From contig BSBK01005146.1 of the NCBI GenBank assembly GCA_027943335.1, forward strand, positions 1,310,001 through 1,374,000: DNA of 64,000 nucleotides. Reading direction: 5' to 3'. The translations under genes and the position numbers were made by a program. The stretch's first letter is position 1. Every line of letters begins with the position of its first letter. A model generated the notes under the pieces. It was not told the DNA's origin. It saw nothing but the letters and a program-made list of their open reading frames with translations, and did not search any database. Below are positions 24,015 through 37,168 of the stretch, one piece after another. The DNA comes from Chamaecyparis obtusa. Taxonomy: Eukaryota; Streptophyta; Pinopsida; Cupressales; Cupressaceae.

Positions 24015-24883
24015 TGAAATGACCCTAACCGGCCATTTACTGATTTCGACCAATAAATCTTAAGCAAATTTGAAATAAACAATAACATGCAAATAACCAA
24101 CAGATATACTCGAATAACCAGCAGATATAATCTTATTAAAATTCTCAGAAAATGGTATGTATTTTACAATAGCAATACAAAACCATAGATTATAATATTC
24201 CAATCTGAACTATAGGCAAATAACAGTAAGACTGGATGATAAAGAACCTGGTAAAACACTAGCAAACTCTGAAGTGAATCCGCATCAAGATTAATCGGGT
24301 TTCCGTCCAATCCACCAAGAAATGCTGAAGGTTTTCGTCATTAGATTTCTGATTTGATCGCTGAAGCTTCTCGAATTCTCAAGGAGAAATAATATCTATA
24401 AACTGAAGCATGCTGAATGAGACTCCAAAACCTTCTCTTATGGCTGCAGCTGTGACTCTTCAGTTTCCCCACTGTGACTCGTCATATGCCCATTTTGTCT
24501 CTTTATAATTTCACTTTAAGTCACTTTTAAATAAAATGACCGTTGAGTTATAAAGTAAAATAATAAACAAGTGAGGAAATCTTCCGACATTAAAACGGGG
24601 CCTCAAACGAGCTCGAATGCCGACGTTTGATAGCTCGCCAGAAAGCTCTCGATGAGACGCTTCAAGTCCATTACTGAGAAGCCGAAAATTCTGAACCCTG
24701 CTGACTTACTATAAATAAAGTACCCTGAAAACCTGCGGAAACTGCTCCGATTGGCCTAGAACTGAAACCACCTAGGCCAATTATCTCCTGGTGCACTGCC
24801 ACGCCACAGTTAGCCCTTCGGGCCAAGGTGAAAAGGCTAACAACACGGCACAATATAATGTACCTCAAAAAGGGGACATTACA
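24015..24883 (-). repeat. 3' LTR of the PDS5-like-ORF element
   Basis: 869 bp, closely matching 29906-30770. The TATA-containing hairpin is damaged in this copy (near 24703-24722: ttactataaataaagtacc) but intact in the 5' LTR. Confidence 0.9.
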
Positions 24884-24899
24884 ATCATCCATTCCCGGA

Positions 24900-24926
24900 G
24901 ATTGCTTGCCCTCAAGCAATCGGTGT
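24900..24926 (-). promoter_or_regulatory. Pre-polypurine-tract hairpin
   Basis: The plus strand reads gattgcttgccctcaagcaat (24900-24920): 8-bp arms ATTGCTTG/CAAGCAAT. The same hairpin lies before the LTR starts at 48297 (+) and 53928 (-). Confidence 0.7.
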
Positions 24927-24990
24927 CTGCATGCTGAGATCAAATACCTGGATCCCAAACCAACGTCAGGGAAGCGGCTCCCCCAACCTG

Positions 24991-27492
24991 TCAGATGAAA
25001 CTGACCCAGTCATTATGCTCTGATCCGTGAAGCCACTCAAACAATAACCAAACAGCAGCCCATATAATGTCGGGATCCCAAACCTCTCCAGGATCTGTCG
25101 AACCAATCTGCCTTGTGCTGCTATCATCTGTAAGAAAGGTCTCAACCCAACTAAGAACCTCACTCCAACTAGGACCTCCCGCGCCTCTACAATTGTATGT
25201 CGGAGAACCCCAAAACTCATACCAATCGGTTCCAAGCACAAGAATCAACCTCAAGTATGCCCCTCTGAATTGTAGTCTAAACCAGAAGCTGCACTAAAGA
25301 GGGAAACTGTCAAAACCGCCGGATAAGGCTTCTACCTACAATGTACTGAACAGCGCTACAAGAAACCCCAAATCAGCACAAGGACTCATTGACTGTCTCC
25401 CAATACTCGGAGTCATACAATGTATACCATTGCGTGAAAAATTCACACCAACCAACATGCCAAACTTGATAACCCCGTACTGAATAAGTCCTACCTGATC
25501 AACATCATCACCGAGTGGTAGTGTAAGAAGACACATATCACTCATCATGCCACAAGATATAGCTACCTCTCCTGGGCTACGGGTACACAAACCACAATGC
25601 TCATCAACTGAGCTCATCCTGCTACTCCAACCTGGTGACCGAGGTTCACCTCTGATGACTGCACCTGAGTTCCAGACCCTGCAACTAACATCGTCCTCTT
25701 CCTGGGGATAGGAAGTATCTCCCTCATCTAACTCAAAGAGGAGATTATCAATAGTCAACTCCGCACCCATATCAAAAAAGGAGTTATCCATCTTCTGAAA
25801 GTGGTCTAACTCACCAAGAAACTCTCGATGACCCAAAGATTTCCTCGGACAATTGTCCAAGTCATAGGTCTGTTGTATGATGTTAAGCTCCTAAATCACC
25901 CCCTGATAGAATTCAGACCTATCTCTGTCATCCTGCTCCCTGAACTGGCTAGAGACCACAATCTGATTTCTCACCTCCTGTAGAGCAATACGAGTATACT
26001 CCAAAGTGCCCTGAGTAGCACTAACCTCCTTATTGAGCTTATCGATCTCTTCCTCCTTATTCCTCAACTGCTCAGCATAAATCCTGACAACCTGTAACAG
26101 GTGGTCACGGTCTGTAAGTAATCTCAAGTACTTTGATTTCCAATCCTCGACTACTATCCTGACTCCCTGTAAATCTGTAGTAAAGTATCCAATCCTCCTG
26201 TCATCTTGCCCTTGATCTCTCTGAGTTGTCCTGTATAGATCATCAATGATCTGGTGAGTGCCATCATGGTGAACTAGCGCTACAATAATGGCATCATCAC
26301 TAACTTTTAGCTGACTCTTTAAGACGCACTTCTCATCAGTGTTACCCCAAGATGCACTGCCAAATGGGTCATCTATATCCGTGTGATGCAAAAGTGAAAT
26401 GTTGCTAAAGAAGTCACATGATTCCTCATTACCGGAATCGCTGAAGGTCCCCAACTCGTTACCACAACCTATAACCATGGAGTTATCAAACTCCGCCATG
26501 AAATCACCAAAGTAGAGTTCTGAACTCTCACCACTATGTCCCGAAAGTGGGGTAGTCTCAACTGTAATGTCTCTATCACTAGGCTGCAATTTATCTTTCC
26601 CTTGATCAATCGTGCAAACATGCCCCTATGACCAGCTCTCTTGGCATAAAAAACAAATCTGCCCTGCAATCACGGAGTCCTGGCCTATAACCAGAGATCC
26701 TGTGACCTGTAAGCCTAAAGAGACTTGCTCATTTTCAAACAATGAACTCATGAATTTCTTAGCCTGAAGCTTAATCAATTCAGCTGAGAGTTTGTATGTC
26801 ATGGATGCGTTCCTTATTCCTCCTCTCCATAATGCCAACAATTCAGATCACAATTGTTTGCATATGTCATAGTCATCATCTAAGATCGAGGATAAGATAG
26901 TCATTAAGCATTTCTTCACCCCATCTGGATGACGGTCCCTGTAATTGTTTAGGAGACACTGAAATAACTGTTGAATCATTTCATCATAACCAAGATTCAG
27001 CATGTGACTAAAAACTCTAGTGCTTGCCACTAACTCCAAGATTTTTACCTGTCTATCAAAAGTAGAGTCTCTGTCATATCTCAGTCCATCTAAGTTGTCT
27101 ACAATCAACTGTAACACCTACCTCCAAATGTGCTCGGTGTAAGGAATGATGGGAGCTGTAATCCGAGAGATCTCACTGAGACATGAGGCGACTGCAAGCC
27201 TAACATCTCGAAGTGGATGGTCTATAAATCTGCGTTGCACCAAAGCAACCATTGTGGGATGCATGGCCCAATTAAAAAGCCTACAATCAGCTTGATCTAT
27301 CCTAGATAGATATGAATTTATTTCGTTGAGTTTGGCCAGCATGCTGCTAGTAAATTTATGTTCCTCTAATTGCCATCCGAGGCAACATCATTCATTCCCA
27401 ATTTCCATTTCTTTTTGGATATCTCTGAGCTGCACACCGTAGAATGTGCCATTGAACTCCTTAGAGAAAATCGGACTTTCCAAAGTCTCCAT
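24991..27492 (-). pseudogene. Long decayed ORF (~834 codons): PDS5-like N-terminal region, coiled coil, Trp-rich C-terminus
   Basis: From the ATG at 27490-27492 to the stop at 24991-24993 the frame is unshifted, broken only by in-frame stops at 27388, 27118, 26848, 26626, 25891, 25336 and 25294. Residues ~50-210 resemble plant PDS5, the HEAT-repeat cohesin regulator: RDVRLAVASCLSEISRITAP, then LQLIVDNLDGL and KILELVASTRV. No intron interrupts this part, so it looks like a cDNA-derived capture. Residues ~300-540 are acidic, then strongly coiled-coil-like (YAEQLRNKEEEIDKLNKEV). The C-terminus has a GDDV motif and a Trp-rich tail. The last part resembles the ORF at 53929-54854, so it probably belongs to the element family; the PDS5 part seems specific to this copy. 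Molecular role unknown. Confidence 0.7.
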
Positions 27493-29905
27493 GATTTAAT
27501 TTTCACCAAACTTGTGCCAAGACTGAATTGCTTTCTGAAACTAAGAAATGATGCGCTGCAATAATAATTCTGATTTGTGCTGGCTGTAAATAATTGAAAC
27601 AAGATGTGCAGACTTGTTTGATCTTAGATTATGCAAATAATGGATTAGACTAATAATGTACTAGTCTCGTCTTCATGGAATTAAATCCAGAATTCTGTGT
27701 ATTTGAATGCCACGGGACTTACAGCATATTTATATATCCAGACGTATAGAAATTTATTCAAACAGTAAACAGTGATGATGCTGGCTGAAAATCCTCAATG
27801 TGTTTTACTGATTTTCTGAGCTTCCAGCTCTATGGTAATATTCCCTGCTTGTTCTGATCAGATTTTCGGTTGCCCTTCAGATTTTTCCCATTTATGTAAA
27901 TCTGTCAAACAGTTTGCTTTCTGTCATGGTTCTGTTATTAGCATCTCAGAAGGTGACTCAAACTGGACCGACTTACAATCTTTGATTGCCCCGATTAAAT
28001 AGACCCCTCTGTTTACTTTCAGTTCGTACAGACTTCAGATTGTTCACTAATAGTTAAACCTGAATTACAGATCAATAGTAGTAGCCATTCACGAATTTTC
28101 CCATTCCGGAGTGGGTGACCAACAATCAAATAGTTCAGTACTCAATGTGGTCACAACAGATTATAGTAATAAGAACTTGTCACAGCTTGGTCGCAATTAC
28201 ATGTTGGAGGATGCATAATACCACAGTTACATTACACTTAAAACCAAATTTCTTCATTTCATCCTTACAAATTATTGCAAAAGTCCAGTGATTAATTCTG
28301 TCCTGTTTTCTGGAAGATTGCCAATCCTTTTATAAGCAACATGAACAGCAAGATAGCAACACGGCAATCAATTGCATAGCTAACAAAAATACATTCGGGG
28401 AGACAATCATTTACAGAATTTTAGAGTAGACTTTTCTGGACTGCAACATTTTACTCTTACACTGTTTTGCCAAACACCTTTAATCCACAAATTGTATGCA
28501 ATAAGTCTCCTTACTCCAAGGCCACCTTGGCATACCACGATTCCCAGATGAATATCTTGAGCATTAATGGGCTCATGCTAGCTGAGAGGATTCACCATAC
28601 ATTTATAACTCTGAAAATCTTTACCTCAACCCAGTATTTTTGCTACTTGTTATGCATGTGATCACCGCTGCCAGCCAAGACGAGTCTCATATTGGTCTCC
28701 CACAGATATCAACTAATCTGGGCCAGAATATATTTCCCCAAGGAAATGTCGAATATCAGATAATAGCTCATTTTTTAACTTCACGGCCCGAGGATGGTTT
28801 TAGAAATTCTATCCTACGATGAGCGCACAGTGCATCTCAACCACTGGTTCAAATATAGGCTACTGGTGTCATGTGCCTTTGGGTCTATGCTGGCTCCGAA
28901 TTGCTCCAGCACTCCCGACTTCAACTGGCGAGCTCGATATCAATATCGAAGGGACTGCACCAACGCATAAAGCGCGAGTACGCTTTCTCTTACTATGGCG
29001 TATGCTGCTATAGACAACTGTGATGCTCAGACAATCACCCGCATTTCTTATAAGTGGGTGACAAAAGACTAGCGCGTGACTTTGTTGGTGTCATGACAAT
29101 GCTTTTAAAAGACTATCAGAGACTCCCGCCACTGGTGTAAGTCACCATAAGAGGATGCAATCACTGCAATCCTATACTCCTACCTCCGTGTCCACACCGT
29201 TTTCAATTGTGTGAAGTGCCGCAATCAGCAACCTCTGGTCACAGGACCAGTCACCTTGACGTGACCAGATTTACTAAATAAATTGTTGGTCTCCCTTTAC
29301 CAACCTCCGCCTACAGCCCGCATGGTACAACCCGCAAACCACTGGCCGGTTGTGTCTTCTAACCCGTGCTGGGAGATGACGTTTAGTGATTATGCATTCC
29401 GCAAGCCCCAACGGATTCTCTTCGACCCTCCCTTAACGTGTCTCAAGGATAGAGTGATGTGTTTGGATGTTTCAAGTCCTCAAACGCTGCAGACAGCTCA
29501 CAGCTGAAAGGCAGTGTGAGGTATGGGCCCAGTCCCCAAAACGTGAGCGCCGCACTGTTTTGGTTCCAGACTGCTAATAGCTCTCCAGTCTCCTTGTGTG
29601 GGTTCACAACTACACCCTGATGGTTGGGTATCCAAAAGAAATCCCTGCAAATGTATACTGTTTTCTTCTTCTGATACTATGTGTGCTAGCTTACAATAGG
29701 AAATCCAAACATATGTTGTTGTTCGTATTTTTGACAGTACTCTTTCAACTGATAATCAAATGTTGACTAATGAAGATTTTCCCCCTTACCACTTTGTTGA
29801 ATTCCAATGGTGAAACCTGTAGAAAATAAAGCTTCACAAAATCTCTGCGAATTTGTTACTGCAAAGAACCTCACAGGTTGGCAGGAAAACCAGCTCTGAT
29901 ACCAT
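27493..29905 (-). other. Leader of the PDS5-like-ORF element, no gene recognised
   Basis: 2.4 kb between primer site and ORF. The part at about 28810-29570 is noticeably less AT-rich than its surroundings and contains a small palindrome (cgatatcaatatcg, 28934-28947), but neither strand gives a convincing frame. Confidence 0.5.
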
Positions 29906-30770
29906 TGAAATGACCCTAACCGACCATTTACTGATTTCGACCAATAAATCTTAAGCAGATTTGAAATAAACAATAACATGCAAATAACCAGCAGATATAC
30001 TCGAATAACCAGCAGATATAATCTTATTAAAATTCTCAGAAAATGGTATGTATTTTACAACAACAATACAAAACCATAGATTATAATATTCCAATCTGAA
30101 CTACAGGCAAATAACAGTAAGACTGGATGATAAAGAAGCTGGTAAAACACTAGCAAACTCTGAAGTGAATCCGCACCGGGATGAATCGGGTTTCCGTCCA
30201 ATCCACCAAGAAATGCTGAAGGTTTTCGTCCTCAAATTTATGATTCGATAGTTGAAGCTTCTCGAATTCTCAAGGAGAAATAATATCCGTAAACTGAAGC
30301 ATGCTGAATGAGACTCCAAAACCTCCTCTTATGGCTACAGCTGTGACTCTTCAGTTTCCCCACTGTGACTCTTCATATGCCCATTTCGTCTCTTTATAAT
30401 TTCACTTTAAGTCACTTTTAAATAAAATAATCGTTGAGTTATAAAGTAAAATAATAAAGTGAGGAAATCTTCCGGCATTAAAACGGGGGCTCAAACGAGC
30501 TCGGATGCCGACGTGTGATAGCTCGCCGGAAAGCTTTCGACGAGACACTCCAAGTCTACTACTGAGAAGCCGAGAATTTTAAACCCTGTTGACTTACTAT
30601 AAATAGTAAGTACCCTAGAAACCTGCGGAAACTGCTCCGATTGGCCTGGAACTGAAACCACCTAGGCCAATTATCTCTTGGTGCACTGCCACGCCCCGGT
30701 TAGCCCTCTGGGCCAAGGTGAAAGGCTAACAACACGGCACAATAATGTACCCCAAAAAAGGGACATTACA
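29906..30770 (-). repeat. 5' LTR of the PDS5-like-ORF element
   Basis: 865 bp. It contains the intact 20-nt TATA hairpin acttactataaatagtaagt at 30592-30611. Confidence 0.9.
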
Positions 30771-30775
30771 CGATC

Positions 30776-31274
30776 ATCTTGATAACTCAAAGTCTACCGA
30801 ATTTTGTGCAAAAAATCTCGGTCAAAGAGTCAGACAACTATTTGTTGACTACAACTTTCCCCGGTTCATCAATCGTGATGAAATCTTCACTTGATCGGTT
30901 AAAATCCTTAGGTTGTGCACAAGTAAGAACTTTAATTTGTCACCATCCCTTCCACTGGTTGTACCGGTTGCATCCTTTCCTCAGTTCCTGTTACCAGTTA
31001 CCGGTTCTTTGCATCTTCCTTGGTGACCGGTTGCTCTGATGATCAGTTAGAGCACTATTAGTGACAGATATAGTCTCTTCTTACTTACTCAGTGTCACCG
31101 GTTGCCAAACTAGTTTCTCCTCGCACTTATTGTTGTCTTGTCTATCCTTGCTTCACAGATCGAACACTAGTATCCTTAGTCATAAATGACAACACCTCTT
31201 TGCCAATCAATGACAATACCTCTTTTTCCACATACCGGTTACTTTCCTTACCAGTTAGTCTCCTAATGCCAACA
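30776..31274 (-). repeat. 3' LTR of the copia element, right segment
   Basis: Continues the LTR interrupted at 24014. It matches 36667-37168 and ends AATGCCAACA next to the polypurine tract. Confidence 0.92.
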
Positions 31275-31501
31275 ATCTGCCCCTTTGGCATTGATGGCAA
31301 AACCATAACAAATCATGACACTATCGGATCTCTACCAATCATTATATCTCCCCCTTTGACAATAATGCCAAAGGCTAGTCAGAAGGACTACCTTAATGAA
31401 ATCTGCTCCCCCTACGAGCAGTAGTCTTATTCATCAATCCAGTTAAGAGGAGGCTGATTTCTTTGTTGAAGCATAATGAATTGATGGACATCTTTGCCAA
31501 T

Positions 31502-34500
31502 TTACTGAATATCAGGAAGGGGTTTCACCCCTAATTTACCTCTGAGATACTCAAATGTACTCTTCGGTAATGGCTTTGTGAATATGTCAACAACCTATTT
31601 TTTTGTGGGAACATATTTCAATCTTACTTCTTTATTTTGTACCTGCTCTCTCAAATAGTGATACTTTATAGCAATGTGTTTTGTTTTGGAGTGCATGATA
31701 GGATTCTTAGATATGTTTATTGCACTTGTACTGTCATAGTAAATTGCAATCGCTTCAGGTATCTGTTCTTGGATTCCTTCCAATATCTGTTTGATCCAGA
31801 TCACCTGTGTGCAATTGACAATCGCAACAACATACTCAGCTTCTTCTCTGGACTGTGAAATGAAGTTCTGCTTCTTGCTAGTCCATGACACAATCCTTTC
31901 TCCAAGAAAGAATGCACCTCCACTTGTGCTCTTTCTATCATTAATATTACCAGCCCAATCTGCATCAGTGAACACCTTTATTTGGAAGCCTCCCTTGTGA
32001 GGAAACCATAGGCCATACTCCTCAATGCCCTTCAAGTATCTTAAGATTCTCTTCACTGCTATTAAGTGTGTCTCTTTGGGATTTGCAGAGAATCTTGCTA
32101 CAATGCCTGCTACATGTGCTATGTTTGGTCTGCTATGTATTGCATACTATAATTTGCCAATCATAGACAGATACAATGTCTCATTAACTTCTTTTGCATC
32201 ATCTTCCTTTCATAACTTGAGGTTAGTTATCATTGGTATACCAACCGGTTTGGATTCTTCTAGCCCAAAAGATTTAAGAATTTCTTTGACATACTTGGAC
32301 TGAGAAATAAAAATACCTTCTTTGAGCTGATGGATTTGTAGTCCAATGAAGAATTTTATGGCTCCAATCATGGACATTTCAAGCTCTTTCTTCATCTCCT
32401 CAGCAAAGACTTTGCTCATCTTGTCATCTCCTCCAAAGATGATGTCATCCACAAAAATTTCAGCAATTAGATTACCTTCTTTTCTAGTCTTGAGATACAT
32501 ATTGTTGTTATCTCCTATTTTTGTGAATCCTATTGTCAAGAGGTAAGAATGCAACCTTTCATACAAAGCCCTTGGGGCTTGTTTTAGCCCATAAAGAGCC
32601 TTTTTCAGTTTACAGACCATACCACTTTTCTCTGTGACTGAGAAGCCTTCTGGTTGTTCAATGTAAACTTATTCCTCTAGTATACCATTCACGAATGCAG
32701 ACTTAACATCCATCTGGTATACTTTGAACCTTTTATGAGCAGCATAAGCAAGTAGGATTCTCACTCCTTCCAGTCTAGCCCTAGGTGCAAAACTTTCACC
32801 ATAATCCAGTCCAGCCTCCCGTGTGTATCATTTACAGACTAACCTTGCTTTGTTCCTTATCACTTTTCCATCTTCATTCAATTTGTTTCTGTAGATCCAT
32901 TTGGTCTCAATGACATTCTTGTCCTATGGTCTTGGTACAAGAATCTATGTATCATTCTTTTCTATTTGCTCAATCTCTTCATCCATGGCCTTGACCCAAT
33001 TTTCATCTTCCAGAGCCTCCCTGGTGGTTTTTGGCTCTATGCTGGAAAGCAAACAAATACTTTCTCTAGCCTTTCTTCTGGTCAGAATATTAGCATGTTT
33101 GTCACCTATAATGTTATCAGTGGAATGATGTGACATACCTTGACAGAACCGGTCAGTGTTCCCGGTCTATATCTTCTAGTTGAGCAATTTCTCCAGCATG
33201 GTCATGAACAATATCATGTTCATCATCTAGAGTTGGTCTTATGTTTTCAGGTACATCATCCTGCTCCAAGGGCCTGATTACCTGTTGTTCTCCTTCATCA
33301 GGTGCACTTATTTCATTGAATTCTAGGTATTTTCAGCATTATGATCCTCATGAATGTCATACTCATTATGACTAATTTTACTTCTCGGTTCTAAATATTC
33401 ATCAATTTTCACATTGATGCTTTCTACTATTTTTCTTGTCCTCTTATTCAGACACCGATAGGCTTTACTCTTGGTAGAATAACACAGAAATATGCCTTCA
33501 TCACTCTTTGGCTCAAACTTGCCAGAATACATATCTCTTTTAATGTAACATTTACTACCAAAAATTATGAAGTAGCCTACACTAGGAGTGTGACCAAACC
33601 ATAATTCGTAAGGAGTCTTGCCGGTTCCTTTCTTGACTTGAACTCGGTTCAAGATATAAACAGCAGTGCTGATAGCTTCTCTCCAAAAGTGATAGGGGAG
33701 ATCCTTCTGAATCATCAAAGTCCTCGCACAGTCAATCAAAGTCTTGTTTCTTCTTTCAGCGACTCCATTTTGTTGCGGGGTTCTTGGTGCAGATAACTTC
33801 CTTTTTATCCCCTGTTCCTCACAGTAGTGAGTGAACTCTTGAGAGGTGTATTCACCTCCTCTGCCTGATCTCAGACAATTCAGGCTTTTACCGATCTCCT
33901 CCACTCGAGCCTTATAGATTTTAAACATGTACAAGGCCTCTGATTTTTCTCTAAGAAAAAGTGTCCACATCATTCTTGAGAAATCATCTACAAAAAGCAT
34001 GAAATACCTGTCTCCATAGTAGCTCTTTGTTCTCATAGATCCACACAAATTTGTGTGTACGAGATCCAAAACGTTTTCAGCAGAAAAGGATTTACTACTA
34101 AAACTTGTTCCTGTCAATTTTCCTAACTGACAATCCTTACAAATACCTCTATCAAGTTTTGTAATCTCAAGAAGTCCTCTAACTGACTTCTTGCTCACCT
34201 TGACAATACTATCAAAGTTTATGTGGCATAGCCTCTTATGCCATAGCCAACTGCTGTCCTCTTTGGTTACAAGACAGATTTTGTTTGTTTCTCCTTTGAC
34301 TGATGCTATGAGGCAAGCTCCTTCCATTGAGTCCAGATAGAACAGGTTCCCTTTACTCTATCTACCGGTACCAACATGAGCTCCTAATTGGTTCTTGACA
34401 ACACAAGAACCTTGCCCGAATTCCGACAGGTATCCCTTGTTGTTTAGTTGAGCAACACTCATTAGATTGTACTTGAGTCCTACCCAATACGCATCCTCAC

Positions 34501-35695
34501 ATACAACATCATTGCTAAGTGCAATAGATCCTTTACCTTTGATAGCACAAGAAGCATTATTACCAAAGGTTACCGATCCACCATCATCGAGCTTTAGGCT
34601 GATGAACTTGTTCTTATCACCAGTCATGTGGTGAGTGCATCCACTGTCAATGATCCAGTCATCATGCTAATGAGATCTTGGGATAAGTGTCATTTCACTT
34701 ATCACTTGGCTTTCTTCTTTTATTGCAACAAAGGCAATTTCTTGATCTTCAGAGTCTTCAAATTCATTGTCTGTGACTCCTTCTGCAAGGTAACACTCCT
34801 TTGCTCTGCTCTTGAATCGGTTGCTCTTCTCTTTATTTTCATCGTTTGGACATCTTGCAGCAATGTGTCCTATCTTATTGCAAGAGAAACATTTTAGTGG
34901 AAGTTTACCTTTGTACTTCCCTTTACCTCTTGGAAATCTCCTAGCAATGAGTGCTTCAAACTCATCTTGCTCCATCTCTTCTAAGAGCAGATTCTCAACA
35001 AAACTTTCAGTCTTACCAGTAGAGCTATTACTGGTTTCTCTTCCTTTCTTGATGGAAGAGGTATTAACAAAAGATTTAAAAGCAACTTCTTGTATGGGTA
35101 AGTTGTTATCAAAATTGCTCAATTCAAATGCAGACAACTTACCGATTAGGGAGTCAAGAGTGACTTGAGTAGTGGTCATTGATCTGAGCTCCTGTATGGC
35201 TGAGATCTTGATAGCACATTGAGGTCTCAGCGTTCTCAGTATTTTTCTTAACACATTTTCTTCACTCAATATTCCTCCAACGCTTTTGATGGAATTCATC
35301 ACTTCTTTGATTATGTTGCTATAGTGCTCAATATCTTCTCCCTCGTTCATTCTCATATCATATTTGCCTCTAAGGCTTTCTACCTTAGCTCTTTGAACAT
35401 GTGGGTCACCACCATATACTGTTTGCAGCTTAGCCCACATTTTGTGAGCAGTTGTCAAATTTTCAATATCTGCATAGACATGATCAAGTACCATGCTTGC
35501 TATCATATCCATTGCAGCAGTATGCTCTATGCTGATCTTTTGCTCATCCAGTGTCAAGGTACCGGTGGGTTCGGTGTAATCATGAATTACATGATTCCTG
35601 TAGTTATCTCCGGTGGTTTTCATATACAGCTTCATTTTGCTACACCATAGAGTGAAGTTTTCTTTAAAAAACTTTGGTCCTCCCTTCCTCATCAT
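31502..35695 (-). pseudogene. Ty1/copia gag-pol, decayed
   Basis: Starts at the ATG at 35693-35695 (MMRKGGPKF). In order: gag; a CCHC zinc knuckle (CFSCNKIGHIAARC, about 34890); protease DSG (about 34645); GAG-pre-integrase; integrase core (about 34150-33700); RT with FVDD instead of the usual YVDD (about 32450); RNase H (FTDADW about 31970); and an end at the TAA at 31502-31504. It is broken by in-frame stops around 34667, 34358 and 33323 and more in the RT and RNase H parts. Both integrase aspartates are lost: HTN replaces HTD, and LRSG replaces LRSD. Inactive as a self-mobile element. Confidence 0.93.
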
Positions 35696-35744
35696 TTGAT
35701 CTTTTTCCTGTTGCGGTTAAGCAGCCTTTTGACAAAGGAAACTT

Positions 35745-35757
35745 GGCTCTGATACCA
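35745..35757 (-). promoter_or_regulatory. Primer binding site of the minus-strand copia element
   Basis: ggctctgatacca on the plus strand is the reverse complement of the tRNA-iMet-type site TGGTATCAGAGCC. It lies 2 nt from the 5' LTR. Confidence 0.9.
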
Positions 35758-35759
35758 AT

Positions 35760-37168
35760 TGATGGTCCCAACTGGTGCTGAGAGGGGAGGGGTGAATCAG
35801 CACCCACTAAAACTTCAAAAATAAATCTAATATAATGTAACTAAAACTGTAAGCAGAACAGATTCTAGAACAGAAATAGCTATCAAACAATCAAGCAATA
35901 GACAACACCAAATTTATCACGTGGAAACCCAAATCGGGAGAAAACCACAGTGTGAGTAAACCTCACAAACTTTGCACTCTTCTGAAGTGCACCCTGTAAG
36001 GAGCCTTCCCTGTTAAAGGATTACAAACACATTGTTAGATGCAATCCAATTAAGGGATTTAAGAAATAAGGCCTGTTAGAAACTGCCTAGTTAGAGGACT
36101 CAAAACATCCAAATAGATGTCACCCGATTAATGGATTTAATACAAGAGACCTGTTAATGTCCACCCAAAATACTGGGATTTCGCTATTGCAATTATCAAA
36201 GAGCAATAGAGGGTTTGATCTTTTGATAATGACTTTGTTGAGCCTAATAAGATCAATGTTTGATTCAACTGAGAATCATCACCAGTCACTGCAGGTATGT
36301 TCTCCTTGGTTGTTGTGCTTCTTTGCACACTCTACTTTCTTCTTCTCTCTTCACCTTAGTAGCTTCTTCAGCGTACAGGTTCACTCTTTTCTTTGGCAGA
36401 ATGAGGGCAAACATGTCTGGCAAAGGAATATATAGACTTCTTGCCCTATTTGCTTTTTACATGCATGACCTGTTTAAAGATCACCTTAAGATCCATCACC
36501 CAATGGAGTCTCAATTCATTGAGAGAACATTCGATGCATGCCAAGCTTTATCCGCTTTATGAAAGAAACGACAGATGCATGTCAAAAGCTTTCCTTCACA
36601 AGAGATATCTTCTTGTTGTAATGCCACAAACTCTAGCATTAAAACCTTCAATTGCACCTTGTACCAATCATCTTGATAACTCAAAGTCTACCCGATTTTG
36701 TGCAACAAAACCCGGTCAAAGAGTCAGACAACTGTTTGTCAACTATGACTTTCCCGGTTCATCAGTCGTGATGAAATCTTCACTTGATCGGTTAAGATCC
36801 TTAGGTTGTGCACAGGTAAGAACTTTAACCTGTCACCATCCTTTTCGCTGGTTGTACCGGTTGCATCCTTTCCTCAGTTCCTATTACCGGTTACCGGTTC
36901 TTTGCATCTTCCTTGGTGACCGATTGCTCTGATGATCAATTAGAGCACTATTAGTAACAGATATAGTCTCTTCTTCCTTACTCAGTGTCACCGATTGCCA
37001 AACCAGTCTCTCCTCGCACTTATTATTGTCTTTGTCTATCCTTGTTTCACAGATTGAACACTGGTATCCTTAGTCATAAATGACAACACCTCTTTTCCAA
37101 TCAATGACAATACCTCTTTTGCCATTTACCGGTTACTTTCCTTACCAGTTAGTCTCCTAATGCCAACA
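35760..37168 (-). repeat. 5' LTR of the copia element (1409 bp)
   Basis: Complete LTR. A minus-strand TATA-like word (TCTATATAT) lies at about 36428-36436, and the same block is in the other LTR near 23771-23780. Confidence 0.92.

Larger units (their letters stand above)
24015..30770 (-). mobile_element. Non-autonomous LTR element carrying a PDS5-like ORF, inserted in the copia 3' LTR
   Basis: LTRs at 24015-24883 (3') and 29906-30770 (5') read TGAAATGACCC...GGGACATTACA on the plus strand. The primer site, reverse complement of TGGTATCAGAGC, abuts the 5' LTR at 29893-29904. Flanking tgatc (24010-24014) and cgatc (30771-30775) form a target duplication with one change. The interior (24884-29905) has no gag, protease, RT or integrase. 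It has one long decayed frame (27492-24991) and a 2.4-kb leader. Next to the 3' LTR is an ATTGCTTG...CAAGCAAT hairpin typical of the pre-PPT region of plant Ty3/gypsy elements. Confidence 0.88.
23098..37168 (-). mobile_element. Ty1/copia retrotransposon, minus strand, inserted in the outer element
   Basis: LTRs begin (plus-strand reading) TGATGGTCCCA and end AATGCCAACA. The 5' LTR is 35760-37168. The 3' LTR is split into 23098-24014 and 30776-31274 by another element. The primer site, reverse complement of TGGTATCAGAGCC, is at 35745-35757. A polypurine tract (AAAGGGGCAGAT on the minus strand) abuts the 3' LTR at 31275. Flanks taccc (23093-23097) and taacc (37169-37173) are a target duplication with one change. 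The internal region (31275-35759) carries one decayed gag-pol. Confidence 0.9.

Noticed and set aside
35745..35757. tRNA gene suggested by tRNA-iMet-like sequence (also at 61451 and 29893)
   Set aside because: Only the 3'-end complement is present next to an LTR, which is a primer binding site, not a tRNA gene.
36157..36932. Overlapping ORFs of 92-163 residues in the copia LTR, with a counterpart at 23564-24022
   Set aside because: They are open on the strand opposite to the element and lie within the LTR; their repetition simply reflects the two LTR copies.
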